44,920 bases of DNA, taken from Bacillus sp. AFS098217 (GTDB lineage: Bacteria > Bacillota > Bacilli > Bacillales > Bacillaceae_G). The stretch spans positions 15,359 through 60,278 of the forward strand of contig NZ_NVPR01000001.1 of the NCBI RefSeq assembly GCF_002551815.1. Direction: 5' to 3'. A model generated the notes under the pieces. It searched no databases and was not told where the DNA came from. It was given only the letters and a program-made list of their open reading frames with translations. A program made the translations under genes and the position numbers. Below, piece after piece: positions 27,009 through 34,656 of the stretch. Numbering within the stretch: position 1 is the stretch's first letter; each line of letters begins with the position of its first letter.

Positions 27009-27200
27009 TATATCAATTAAAAAACCGACATCCCCCCCTCTTTTTAGATGGGAAAGAGCATCTGGCCATACATAGAAGCGGTCAGAGCCTTTTTCTGCCA
27101 CATGCGAAGTAAAAACAGAAAGAGCAAACGAGTGTACGTTACTTTTTATTCTGCATAGCAGGGATTTAGATGTCGAAAATTAAAATGATTTATATAGTTA
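27009..27200 (-). repeat. ~195-bp dispersed repeat (family B), copy 1, minus orientation
   Basis: On the minus strand it reads from AACTATATAAATC, through CGACATCTAAATCCCTGC and ACACTCGTTTGCTCTT and GTTTTTACTTCGCATGTGGC, to an AAAAAGAGGGGGG tract and TTTTTTAATTGAT. It is about 85-90% alike, by eye, to the copy at 38436-38634, and its beginning matches 44842-44920. It contains no ORF. It is a likely B. cereus-group non-autonomous repeat; I cannot name the family. Confidence 0.8.
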
Positions 27201-27300
27201 GTTTCATTATCGGAAAATAGTGAAGGTACCGTCAAGAAAAATAACATATATTTTATAACATGCTACAATAGAAAATCACAAAAATAATCATTCTCTTTAT

Positions 27301-27329
27301 TTGACAACACAATCGAAGAGTGCTAAAAA
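27301..27329 (+). promoter_or_regulatory. Promoter of the PyrR-type leader and MFS gene
   Basis: A consensus TTGACA (27301-27306), a 17-base spacer, and TAAAAA at 27324-27329 preceded by TGC, an extended -10. Transcription would start near 27336, about 14 bases before the PyrR-type stem-loop. Confidence 0.65.
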
Positions 27330-27349
27330 TAAAGTAATCTAATTACAGT

Positions 27350-27470
27350 CCTTTAACACAGCCCCGTGAGGTTGAGAAGGAAGTCGGAATATAAATACGC
27401 ATGTTCTTCCATAAGGGATACGTATGCTTTTTTTGGCCTTCTCACAATACTAGGTGAGAAGGCCTTTTAT
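27350..27470 (+). promoter_or_regulatory. PyrR-binding-loop attenuator (anti-antiterminator, antiterminator, terminator)
   Basis: Bases 27350-27380 form CCTT / AAGG, an internal loop, then CAGCC / GGTTG around CCGTGA. This fits the PyrR binding-loop consensus ARUCCNGNGAGGYU except for one U-to-C change that turns a U-G pair into C-G. Downstream, GGCCTTCTCAC (27435-27445) and GTGAGAAGGCC (27454-27464) make a perfect 11-bp terminator with T-rich tail. The loop's 3' part TGAGAAGG (27373-27380) can instead pair with CCTTCTCA of the terminator arm. This is exactly the PyrR mechanism: UMP-bound PyrR would favour termination before the MFS gene. Confidence 0.8.
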
Positions 27471-27510
27471 TATTCTTCCATAGCGACTGTATAACAAATG
27501 AGGGGGAGTA

Positions 27511-28812
27511 ATGATGAATACCACAGGTGAATTACAACAAGTAGCAGAGGAGACAAAAGCAAAACGATATAAGACATTGCTTGGTTCTGCTCTAGGCTAT
27601 GCAGCAGAAGGTTTAGATATGCTACTCTTGTCTTTTGTACTCGTCTATATTTTAAAAGAATTTCACTTAACACCAGTAGAAGGCGGAAACCTTACACTAG
27701 CGACAACACTTGGGATGCTAATCGGTTCATATTTATTTGGATTTATTGCCGATTTATTGGGCCGCATTCGAACAATGGCTTTTACCATTTTATTATTCTC
27801 ACTAGCAACAGCACTAATTTATTTCGCAACAGATTATTGGCAATTGTTAATTCTTCGCTTTCTAGTAGGTATGGGTGTTGGTGGTGAATTTGGAATCGGA
27901 ATGGCCATCGTAACAGAAACATGGTCGAAAGAAATGCGTGCAAAAGCAACTTCTGTTGTCGCACTTGGATGGCAATTTGGAGTGTTAGTTGCTTCATTGC
28001 TTCCAGCCTTTATCGTTCCACACTTTGGCTGGAGAGCTGTTTTCTTATTTGGTTTAATCCCTGCCTTACTAGCGGTGTATGTTCGCAAAAGTTTAAGTGA
28101 ACCAAAAATATGGGAACAAAAACAACAATATAAGAAGGAATTACTACAAAAAGAAACAAAGGGCACTTTAACAGTTGATGAAGCAGAACAACTAAAACAT
28201 ATGAAAAAGTTTCCCCTTCGTAAATTATTTTCAAATAGAAAAGTAACAATGACAACTATCGGACTTATTATTATGTCATTTATTCAAAACTTTGGATACT
28301 ATGGTATTTTCACATGGATGCCTACAATTTTAGCGAATAAATATAACTACACATTAGCGAAAGCAAGTGGATGGATGTTTATTTCTACAATCGGAATGTT
28401 AATTGGGATTGCAACATTTGGAATTTTAGCTGATAAAATTGGACGCCGTAAAACTTTTGCAATCTACTACATCGGTGGTACTATATACTGCCTGATTTAC
28501 TTCTTCCTATTTACAGATGCAACATTATTATTATGGGGAAGCGCCTTACTTGGTTTCTTTGCTAACGGTATGATGGGGGGATTCGGAGCAATTTTGGCAG
28601 AAAACTATCCAGCAGAGGCACGATCTACAGCCGAAAACTTTATTTTCGGTACGGGCCGAGGGTTAGCGGGGTTTGGACCAGTAATTATCGGGTTACTTGC
28701 TACAGGTGGCAATTTACTTGGAGCATTATCACTCATCTTCATCATTTATCCAATTGGGCTCATTACAATGCTGGTATGTGTACCAGAGACGAAAGGAAAA
28801 GTACTAGATTAA
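27511..28812 (+). CDS. MFS transporter, probably a pyrimidine-related or aromatic-acid substrate
   Basis: A 433-residue major facilitator with 12 helices and a central cytosolic loop (about residues 195-235). Family motif A appears as GFIADLLGRIRT after helix 2 and as GILADKIGRRKT after helix 8. FLVGMGVGGEFGIGMAIVTE marks the sugar/aromatic-acid (AAHS/NiaP-like) branch. It is preceded by a PyrR-type attenuator, so expression should fall when UMP is abundant, pointing to import of a pyrimidine precursor such as uracil, orotate or a nucleoside. That substrate is inference from the leader only. GGGGGAGT lies before paired ATGs at 27511 and 27514. Single cistron with terminator. Confidence 0.85.
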   Translation: MMNTTGELQQVAEETKAKRYKTLLGSALGYAAEGLDMLLLSFVLVYILKEFHLTPVEGGNLTLATTLGMLIGSYLFGFIADLLGRIRTMAFTILLFSLATALIYFATDYWQLLILRFLVGMGVGGEFGIGMAIVTETWSKEMRAKATSVVALGWQFGVLVASLLPAFIVPHFGWRAVFLFGLIPALLAVYVRKSLSEPKIWEQKQQYKKELLQKETKGTLTVDEAEQLKHMKKFPLRKLFSNRKVTMTTIGLIIMSFIQNFGYYGIFTWMPTILANKYNYTLAKASGWMFISTIGMLIGIATFGILADKIGRRKTFAIYYIGGTIYCLIYFFLFTDATLLLWGSALLGFFANGMMGGFGAILAENYPAEARSTAENFIFGTGRGLAGFGPVIIGLLATGGNLLGALSLIFIIYPIGLITMLVCVPETKGKVLD

Positions 28813-28821
28813 GCTTACTCA

Positions 28822-28860
28822 AAAAAAGCATTGAAATCTTTTATTTCAATGCTTTTTTGA
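28822..28860. terminator. Bidirectional terminator between MFS and nos genes
   Basis: A perfect 16-bp stem (28822-28837 with 28843-28858) is flanked by A and T runs on both sides. Confidence 0.88.
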
Positions 28861-29931
28861 TTATTTATGGAAGAAATTCGGAGTAAGAATATCATTCGGA
28901 TAAGGTTTATGATAAATATGAGTTGTAGCCGGCGATAATGGCGGAATAAGCCATACCCAGTTTCCTGTCACTACACGACCACAAGCAGCTTCTTGCTTTT
29001 CAAATTGCTGAAACTGCTGTGCGGCTGTATGATGATCAACAATACTTACTCCTTGCTTTTTGAAAGAATGTAAAACAGCTACATTTAATTCAACTAATGC
29101 TTTATCCTTCCATAGTGTGCTATTTCTAGATGTATCCAAATCCATCATCTCTGCAACAGCTGGAAGCAAATTATAACGATCATGGTCCGCCAAATTACGA
29201 GCTCCAATCTCAGTCCCCATATACCAGCCATTGAAAGGTGCCGCTGTATAGGAGATCCCTCCGATTTCTAAACGCATATCTGAAATGATTGGTACACCAT
29301 ACCATTTTGCCCCTAGAGATGAAAATGGATATTCTGGATGCTCAATTTCAACTTCTTTTACATCCCTCTTAGGAATTTCCCTATATATAGGCTCTTGTCC
29401 ATCAATAGAAAATACCAGTGGCAATATATCAAAATTTGTACCTTCGCCATTCCAGCCAAGCTTCTGACAAAACGCTGTAAATGAGGCAGAATGAGAATCG
29501 CCAATTAACCCTACTTCCGTTTCATACCCTGCATATCGAATCAATTGATGATTATAAATACGAATATTATTCTGTTCACTGCTATACTGCTTAAAAATTG
29601 TAATCGTCGGTTTAATTTTCCCATTATTCGTTGCATATCGAATGTGATGAATAAGTGCATTATACACACCTTCCTCATCATTCACTTCACGAGCATCTAA
29701 TATATGCATTTTATTCCAAAATAATCTTCCGATACATCGATTACTATTTCTCCAGGCCATCCGTGCACCGTGAACAAGTTCATCAAAAGTGTGTTCATAC
29801 GTTCCTGTCCGCTCTATATCCGATACAATTTGGTTGAGGCGTTCTTCTATTTGCTGTTCTCTACCAAGCTCTTGATAGCAAGTTGTAATAAACTTTCTTG
29901 CTTCATCTATTAATTTCTTCACTTTATTCAT
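28861..29931 (-). CDS. nos: Bacterial nitric oxide synthase (oxygenase domain only)
   Basis: A 356-residue haem enzyme that makes NO from L-arginine, lacking the reductase domain of animal NOS as expected for bacteria. Visible are the haem-thiolate motif RNSNRCIGR (Cys66), [31 protein letters not shown], and the arginine/pterin region [20 protein letters not shown]. Residues [11 protein letters not shown] follow near the C-terminus. The start is ATG 29931, seven bases after AAGGAG; a TTG two codons earlier overlaps the spacer. In Bacillus, NO from this enzyme protects against oxidative stress and some antibiotics. The neighbouring divergent gene encodes superoxide dismutase, consistent with a stress-defence locus, though co-regulation is not shown. 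Confidence 0.95.
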   Translation of the reverse strand: MNKVKKLIDEARKFITTCYQELGREQQIEERLNQIVSDIERTGTYEHTFDELVHGARMAWRNSNRCIGRLFWNKMHILDAREVNDEEGVYNALIHHIRYATNNGKIKPTITIFKQYSSEQNNIRIYNHQLIRYAGYETEVGLIGDSHSASFTAFCQKLGWNGEGTNFDILPLVFSIDGQEPIYREIPKRDVKEVEIEHPEYPFSSLGAKWYGVPIISDMRLEIGGISYTAAPFNGWYMGTEIGARNLADHDRYNLLPAVAEMMDLDTSRNSTLWKDKALVELNVAVLHSFKKQGVSIVDHHTAAQQFQQFEKQEAACGRVVTGNWVWLIPPLSPATTHIYHKPYPNDILTPNFFHK

Positions 29932-30076
29932 AAGCAATCTCCTTCTGTTTCAACAACACACTACTACTTTACAGTATAAGCAAAAAGGTGTGTTGTAACA
30001 AACAAAATCAAAAGCGTCTATTTTCTTCACTAAAGCTCGTTTTTTCAGAAAATTAATAGAATTATATGTTTTATTG

Positions 30077-30105
30077 TTGACTTATAAAAAAAACAAGTGT
30101 ATTTT
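30077..30105 (+). promoter_or_regulatory. Candidate promoter of sod gene
   Basis: TTGACT (30077-30082), a 17-base spacer, then TATTTT (30100-30105), about 58 bases before the start codon. Confidence 0.45.
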
Positions 30106-30163
30106 TGAGTTAGGTAAAATATTTTTACCATAGGCAACTTTTAGAGAAAAGGAGGTGAATTAT

Positions 30164-30790
30164 ATGTCTTCATTTCATTTGCCTGAACTTTCATATGACT
30201 ATGATGAATTAGAGCCATATATTGATGGTGATACTTTGGCACTTCATCATGGAAAGCATCACGCGGCATATGTAAAAAATTTAAATACAGCTTTGGAAGG
30301 TTATAAAGAATTGCAGAACAAACCTTTAGAAGAATTATTATGTAATTTAAACACTCTTCCGCCAGACATTGTTACAGCTGTAAGAAATAACGGTGGTGGA
30401 CATTACTGCCATAGCCTTTTTTGGGAAATGATGAGTCCGAAAGGTGGAGGCGAACCTAATGGAGACGTTGCAAAAGTAATTGATTATTATTTCAATACCT
30501 TTGACAACCTAAAAGACCAGCTTTCCAAGGCAACAATTAGTCGCTTCGGAAGTGGATATGGATGGCTTGTACTTGATGGTGACGAACTCTCTGTCATGAG
30601 CACACCAAATCAAGATACACCACTGCAAGAAGGAAAAATCCCATTGCTCGTAATTGATGTATGGGAACATGCTTATTATTTGAAGTATCAAAACCGTCGT
30701 CCAGAATTTGTTACAAATTGGTGGAATACGGTTAACTGGGATCGAGTAAATGAAAAGTATTTACAAGCAATTAAATCACAAAAACATTAA
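30164..30790 (+). CDS. sodA2: Superoxide dismutase, Mn/Fe family (SodA2-like)
   Basis: A 208-residue cytosolic enzyme converting superoxide to peroxide and oxygen. All four metal ligands are in place: His28 (LALHHGKHH), His83 (GGGHYCHSLFW), and Asp165 and His169 (DVWEHAYY). GGGHYCHSLFW differs from the usual GGHxNHSxFW: the Asn before the ligand His is Cys82. SRFGSGYGWLV and the C-terminal NTVNWDRVNEKY are normal. It resembles my memory of SodA2, the second Mn-SOD of the B. cereus group. The ATG at 30164 follows AAAGGAGGTG; a GTG three codons upstream lies inside the ribosome binding site. Divergent from nos. Confidence 0.93.
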   Translation: MSSFHLPELSYDYDELEPYIDGDTLALHHGKHHAAYVKNLNTALEGYKELQNKPLEELLCNLNTLPPDIVTAVRNNGGGHYCHSLFWEMMSPKGGGEPNGDVAKVIDYYFNTFDNLKDQLSKATISRFGSGYGWLVLDGDELSVMSTPNQDTPLQEGKIPLLVIDVWEHAYYLKYQNRRPEFVTNWWNTVNWDRVNEKYLQAIKSQKH

Positions 30791-30844
30791 TTATGCGTAT
30801 AAGGTAAATTTGGTAATGCAAACTGGGATCGTCGAAATCCTCCA

Positions 30845-30873
30845 AAATCCCCCGGATTGCCACCGGGGGATTT
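30845..30873. terminator. GC-rich hairpin between sod and AmiS/UreI genes
   Basis: A perfect 11-bp stem AAATCCCCCGG / CCGGGGGATTT. The T-run is better on the minus strand (TTTT), but it is the only strong hairpin for either convergent gene. Confidence 0.7.
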
Positions 30874-30971
30874 ATAAATAACCATTACATAACTTCAATA
30901 TATGATTCATATCAGTCTCCAACTTTCTAAACTGAAATCTTAATTCTTTTGCTCTCGTAATCGTATAACCA

Positions 30972-31583
30972 TTACCGCACTCGATATTTAAAAACACAAT
31001 AACAAAAATATAAAATTGAAAGCACTGAGACATAAATCCATGCCTGATAAGCTGCTGATGTTCCCCATACCCCCATAAAATAAAGGAGAGAAGGAAATGT
31101 GAGCGTTACCCATGATTGTACAAATGCTATTCTGCCAAGATATTGATTTATATTCTTTTTTTGCACATTTAATACAAAGAATAAGTACCAAAGAAGTGCC
31201 CACATAAACCAATTCAGTGCACTAACGATGTCACGAAATTGAACAAACGATACAACCATATAAAATAATGCGACAAGGGCCACCCACAGACAAAACCATC
31301 CTAGCCCATTGCTACTCATTCCTGTTATAAAGGTAATGCCTACATATAAATAAGTTAAACCAAATAGAAAAGTAGCTGCATATGAATAAATAGTCCAATT
31401 ACTTTGATCAGAAATCATAATGAGATAAGACGGAATTACAATTTGTAGTACCCCTACAAATAAATTAAAAACGCCCGCACTTTTTTCTTCTGCTTTCCCT
31501 AATATAACAAGACTATTTAAAAATAAAGCCGCACCTGAAAGCAATAATCCAACGTAACCCATATATGTTCGTGTGAAAATCAT
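30972..31583 (-). CDS. AmiS/UreI-family small-molecule channel
   Basis: A 203-residue membrane protein with six helices, beginning MGYVGLLLSGAALFLNSLVIL, the AmiS/UreI family pattern, and with WFMWALLWYLFFVLNV in the fourth-fifth helix region. Homologues are proton-gated urea channels (UreI) or short-chain amide permeases (AmiS). No urease, amidase or formamidase gene is nearby, so substrate choice is open. AAGGTG lies nine bases before the ATG. Upstream is a promoter (31749-31778) whose -35 overlaps a cre-like sequence, suggesting repression by CcpA when preferred sugars are present; a long untranslated leader of about 160 bases would follow. Confidence 0.83.
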   Translation of the reverse strand: MIFTRTYMGYVGLLLSGAALFLNSLVILGKAEEKSAGVFNLFVGVLQIVIPSYLIMISDQSNWTIYSYAATFLFGLTYLYVGITFITGMSSNGLGWFCLWVALVALFYMVVSFVQFRDIVSALNWFMWALLWYLFFVLNVQKKNINQYLGRIAFVQSWVTLTFPSLLYFMGVWGTSAAYQAWIYVSVLSILYFCYCVFKYRVR

Positions 31584-31748
31584 GTTTTTTCACACCTTAA
31601 CCTCCTCACAACATAAAATCATACTAGTGATATCTTTCTTCTGATTTAGAGCTAAATACATGAAAATAGAAAATATTTTGCTGATTCATAACGATATTTT
31701 TACAGAAATAAGTCAGACCTCCTACCTCGAAAAAGAAAGCTATACAAA

Positions 31749-31778
31749 ATACTACCACATAATTTAAAGCGCTTTCAA
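31749..31778 (-). promoter_or_regulatory. Promoter with overlapping cre (CcpA) site for AmiS/UreI gene
   Basis: On the minus strand: TTGAAA (31778-31773), 18 bases, TAGTAT (31754-31749). The sequence TGAAAGCGCTTTAA at 31764-31777 matches the cre consensus TGWAANCGNTNWCA at all defined positions but one and covers the -35 box. Confidence 0.6.
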
Positions 31779-31912
31779 CAATATTTATTCCTATCAAACG
31801 GTAAATAGGATTCCTTGATTATAAACTTACTTCGAGAACGATACAAGCGTTAGAATTCATTAAACACACAATAAGAATCATATATCCTACTATTGTTTCG
31901 AGTGGATATGAA

Positions 31913-31951
31913 AGAAAATGGTCCCAGCACTATGTACTGAGACCATTTTCT
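31913..31951 (-). terminator. Terminator after galE
   Basis: The 11-bp stem AGAAAATGGTC / GACCATTTTCT has a 17-base loop. It is about 60 bases past the galE stop; on the minus strand it is followed by TTCATATCC, so the T-run is poor. Confidence 0.55.
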
Positions 31952-32009
31952 CGAAAAATTATTACAAAATTTTTCACCTTATAGACTATTAGTCATTTCA
32001 TCCGATATA

Positions 32010-33026
32010 TTACACTTCTTGATAACCGTTCTTATTATTCGACTGCCATTTCCAAGAATCCGCACACATTTCTTCCAGGCCTCGTTTTGCTTCCCATCCT
32101 AACTCTCGTTTTGCTTTAGATGCATCTGCAAAGCATACAGCTACATCTCCAGGACGGCGTTCCGTAATTTTATAAGGAACAGCCTTTCCTGACACTTTCT
32201 CGAAAGCCTCAACCATTTCTAATACACTATAACCAGTACCTGTACCAAGGTTATATGCATCTACTCCGGTTGTACCAAGAATCTTTTCAAGAGCCTTCAC
32301 ATGACCAGCTGCAAGGTCAACAACGTGGATGTAATCACGGACACCCGTACCATCTTTTGTTGGATAATCATTTCCAAATACACTTAACTCTTTTAATTTA
32401 CCAACCGCTACTTGTGTTACATATGGCATTAAGTTATTTGGAATTCCATTTGGGTCTTCTCCAATGCGGCCGCTTTCATGTGCACCAAAGGGATTGAAGT
32501 AGCGAAGTAATGCAATGCTCCACTCTGGATCAGCTACAGCTACATCACGCATAATCTGTTCAATCATTAATTTTGTTTGACCATACGGATTTGTTGCACT
32601 TAATGGGAATTCCTCTGTAATTGGTGATGTTTCAGGGATCCCATACACAGTTGCAGATGAACTGAAGATCATTTTTTTCACATTATGCTTTTGCATAACA
32701 TCACATAGTACTAATGTGCTTGTAATGTTGTTATGGTAGTAAGTAAGCGGTATTGTTACTGATTCTCCAACCGCTTTTAAACCAGCAAAGTGGATGACTG
32801 CTTCGATTGTATTTTCTCCAAAAATCGTATCAATTTCCTCACGATTTAAAAGATCTTCTTTATAAAATTTAAATTGTTTTCCTGTTATTTCTTTTACTCG
32901 ATTTAACGACTCTACTGAGCTATTTGAAAGATTATCAACTACTATGATTTCATAACCGTTATTTAACAATTCTACGCATGTATGACTACCAATATATCCT
33001 GCTCCACCTGTTACAAGTATGGCCAT
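32010..33026 (-). CDS. galE: UDP-glucose 4-epimerase GalE
   Basis: A 338-residue extended SDR that interconverts UDP-glucose and UDP-galactose in the cytosol (often also the GlcNAc/GalNAc pair). It shows the NAD site [10 protein letters not shown] at the N-terminus, [10 protein letters not shown], the active-site serine in FSSSATVYG, the catalytic YGQTK, and [12 protein letters not shown]. Its activated sugar could feed the glycosyltransferases at 2.5-14 kb, which is inference. The chosen ATG (33026) has GGAGG nine bases upstream; a frame nine codons longer lacks a ribosome binding site. A small single cistron ending at the hairpin at 31913-31951. Confidence 0.94.
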   Translation of the reverse strand: MAILVTGGAGYIGSHTCVELLNNGYEIIVVDNLSNSSVESLNRVKEITGKQFKFYKEDLLNREEIDTIFGENTIEAVIHFAGLKAVGESVTIPLTYYHNNITSTLVLCDVMQKHNVKKMIFSSSATVYGIPETSPITEEFPLSATNPYGQTKLMIEQIMRDVAVADPEWSIALLRYFNPFGAHESGRIGEDPNGIPNNLMPYVTQVAVGKLKELSVFGNDYPTKDGTGVRDYIHVVDLAAGHVKALEKILGTTGVDAYNLGTGTGYSVLEMVEAFEKVSGKAVPYKITERRPGDVAVCFADASKAKRELGWEAKRGLEEMCADSWKWQSNNKNGYQEV

Positions 33027-33165
33027 AATTATAGTCCTCCATATTTTATTCATTATAAACTTTTAAAATTATACCACATATTCCCTAGTACATGTTTATT
33101 CCTCAAAAATACCATCTTACATTTTATCCCATATATACTTTTCATAATGACCATTCCCATTAAAG

Positions 33166-33193
33166 AAGCTACATAACTTACGCTATGTAGCTT
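33166..33193. terminator. Terminator between hlyIII-like and galE regions
   Basis: The perfect ten-bp stem AAGCTACATA / TATGTAGCTT lies 22 bases after the hlyIII-like stop on the minus strand. Confidence 0.6.
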
Positions 33194-33214
33194 TATTATA
33201 TATAATTTTTTTCA

Positions 33215-33862
33215 TTAAATTACATAACAATATACACTTAAAAAATGAGCAAGACTACCTAGCAATACAAAAATATGAAAAATCTCATGGTGTCCCATGT
33301 ACTTAAACTCTAACCACTTTGGTTTTGCACCATAAATGAATCCACCAATTGTATAAAAAATACCTCCAAGTACTAAAAGTATGATTCCTCCTGTACTTAG
33401 GTTTTCTGATAACGGTGCAAAGAATAAGACAATTAACCATCCCATCATAAGATAAATTGCTGTTGATAACCATCTTGGACAATTAAACCAAAACATTTTA
33501 AAAACAATACCGCATATCGCGGTCACATAAACTAGCACAAATAATAATAAGCCGTTTGCAGCTTGTAAGGTAATTAGGCAAAAGGGTGCATATGTGCCTG
33601 CAATTAATATAAAAATCATAGAATGATCCAGTTTTCTAAAGAAATAAATAGTATGTTCACTTGCTATAACACTGTGGTATACAGTAGAAGCTGCATAGAG
33701 AATCATCATTCCTAACCCAAATAGGATAACCGCCGTAATTGTAGCGAAAGATGGCATTTTCATAGAAACTTTCACAAGCATAGCTAACAAAGCAATAAAT
33801 GATAATACGGCACCACCTAAATGGGTAAACGCATTAACCGGTTCTCTTATATAAGTATTCAC
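33215..33862 (-). CDS. Haemolysin III / PAQR-family membrane protein
   Basis: A 215-residue, seven-helix protein with the PAQR zinc-site layout: REPVNAFTHLGGA at the start, YAASTVYHSV and RKLDHSMIFILIAGTYAPFC in the middle, and GHHEIFHIFVLLGSLAHF at the end (conserved His, Asp and HxxxH residues). Although named for a B. cereus haemolysin, most members are probably membrane-lipid hydrolases or modulators of membrane fluidity; the activity here is unknown. GAGGAG precedes the ATG. Its promoter is nearly consensus and carries a long inverted repeat, so it is probably tightly repressed. It is divergent from a DUF1836 gene, whose family has a DNA-binding look and may supply the regulator. Confidence 0.88.
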   Translation of the reverse strand: MNTYIREPVNAFTHLGGAVLSFIALLAMLVKVSMKMPSFATITAVILFGLGMMILYAASTVYHSVIASEHTIYFFRKLDHSMIFILIAGTYAPFCLITLQAANGLLLFVLVYVTAICGIVFKMFWFNCPRWLSTAIYLMMGWLIVLFFAPLSENLSTGGIILLVLGGIFYTIGGFIYGAKPKWLEFKYMGHHEIFHIFVLLGSLAHFLSVYCYVI

Positions 33863-33877
33863 ATTAACAACTCCTCA

Positions 33878-33916
33878 TATAATTACATGTAGTTTTAATA
33901 ACTACATGTAATTATA
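33878..33916. promoter_or_regulatory. 17-bp perfect inverted repeat, operator of hlyIII-like gene
   Basis: Arms 33878-33894 (TATAATTACATGTAGTT) and 33900-33916 are exact complements around TTAAT. The right arm contains the -10 box of the minus-strand promoter and the left arm lies just downstream of the predicted start. Each arm holds the smaller dyad TACATGTA. Since transcription would begin inside the dyad, it is more likely a DNA operator than an RNA hairpin. Confidence 0.75.
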
Positions 33917-33939
33917 TACACAATCAATTTAAAGGTCAA
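33911..33939 (-). promoter_or_regulatory. Promoter of hlyIII-like gene
   Basis: On the minus strand: TTGACC (33939-33934), 17 bases, TATAAT (33916-33911), close to consensus, about 49 bases from the start codon. Confidence 0.75.
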
Positions 33940-34016
33940 CATTTACATTTCATTTGTTTCGTAATACCATATTTAAAGATAAAATGTATATCATTCCTAC
34001 AAAGGTGAGGGTTTAT

Positions 34017-34577
34017 ATGGAAAACATAAAGAACTTACTCGAAACACTACATTTAGAGAAAAATATTACGCTTGAAGATATCCCTAATGTGGATTTATAC
34101 GTGGATCAAGTTGTTCAACTATTTGAAAATAACTACGGTGATACAACAAGAACGGAAGACGAAAAAGTACTAACAAAAACAATGATTAATAACTATGCCA
34201 AGGGAAAATTATTCATCCCTATAAAAAACAAGAAATACTCAAAAGAACATATGATTTTAATCAGTTTAATTTATCAATTAAAGGGTGCTCTCTCAATTAA
34301 TGATATTAAAAGTTCATTGGCAAATCTCAATGAGACACTACTAAACGACCATACGTTTGAATTGGACACCCTCTACAAAGATTATCTCAACCTTACAGAA
34401 ACAAACGTAGAAAACTTTAAAAGGGATGTAGATACACGAGTGGCTGAGGTAAAGGCTACTGCTTCATTTGAGGATAAAGAGTTGGAAAAATTCTTATTGC
34501 TGACTTCTTTTGTAACAATGAGCAATATGTATAGACGTTTAGCAGAAAAATTAGTGGATGATTTGAAGGAATCTTAA
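34017..34577 (+). CDS. DUF1836 domain protein
   Basis: A 186-residue soluble protein. The pattern LEDIPNVDLYVDQVVQLFE, then DEKVLTKTMINNYAKGKLFIP and KKYSKEHMILISLIYQLKGALSINDI is that of DUF1836, whose N-terminal part resembles a MerR-like winged helix. Function unknown; DNA binding is inferred from that resemblance. An ATG 63 bases upstream would add 21 residues, but ATG 34017 follows AAAGGTGAGGG at proper spacing and opens the conserved domain. It is divergent from the hlyIII-like gene, with the 17-bp inverted repeat between them, and ends at a terminator. Confidence 0.8.
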   Translation: MENIKNLLETLHLEKNITLEDIPNVDLYVDQVVQLFENNYGDTTRTEDEKVLTKTMINNYAKGKLFIPIKNKKYSKEHMILISLIYQLKGALSINDIKSSLANLNETLLNDHTFELDTLYKDYLNLTETNVENFKRDVDTRVAEVKATASFEDKELEKFLLLTSFVTMSNMYRRLAEKLVDDLKES

Positions 34578-34580
34578 ACA

Positions 34581-34618
34581 TGAAGAAGAGCCATCGATTT
34601 CGGTGGCTCTTCTTCATT
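34581..34618 (+). terminator. Terminator after DUF1836 gene
   Basis: The perfect 13-bp stem TGAAGAAGAGCCA / TGGCTCTTCTTCA has a short loop and a weak T-run. Confidence 0.75.
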
Positions 34619-34656
34619 TACTCCTACTGATAACGTACTAAAAATTCGAATATGGA

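Noticed and set aside
30803-30864. Short open stretch after sod reading GKFGNANWDRRNPPKSPG
   Set aside because: It looks protein-like (and partly echoes the NWDR of SOD), but has no start codon in frame without a one-base shift and runs into the terminator hairpin. Possibly a remnant; not supportable as a gene.
30880-30995. 41-codon frame on the minus strand overlapping the end of the AmiS/UreI gene
   Set aside because: Starts at a GTG without a ribosome binding site and is short enough to be chance.
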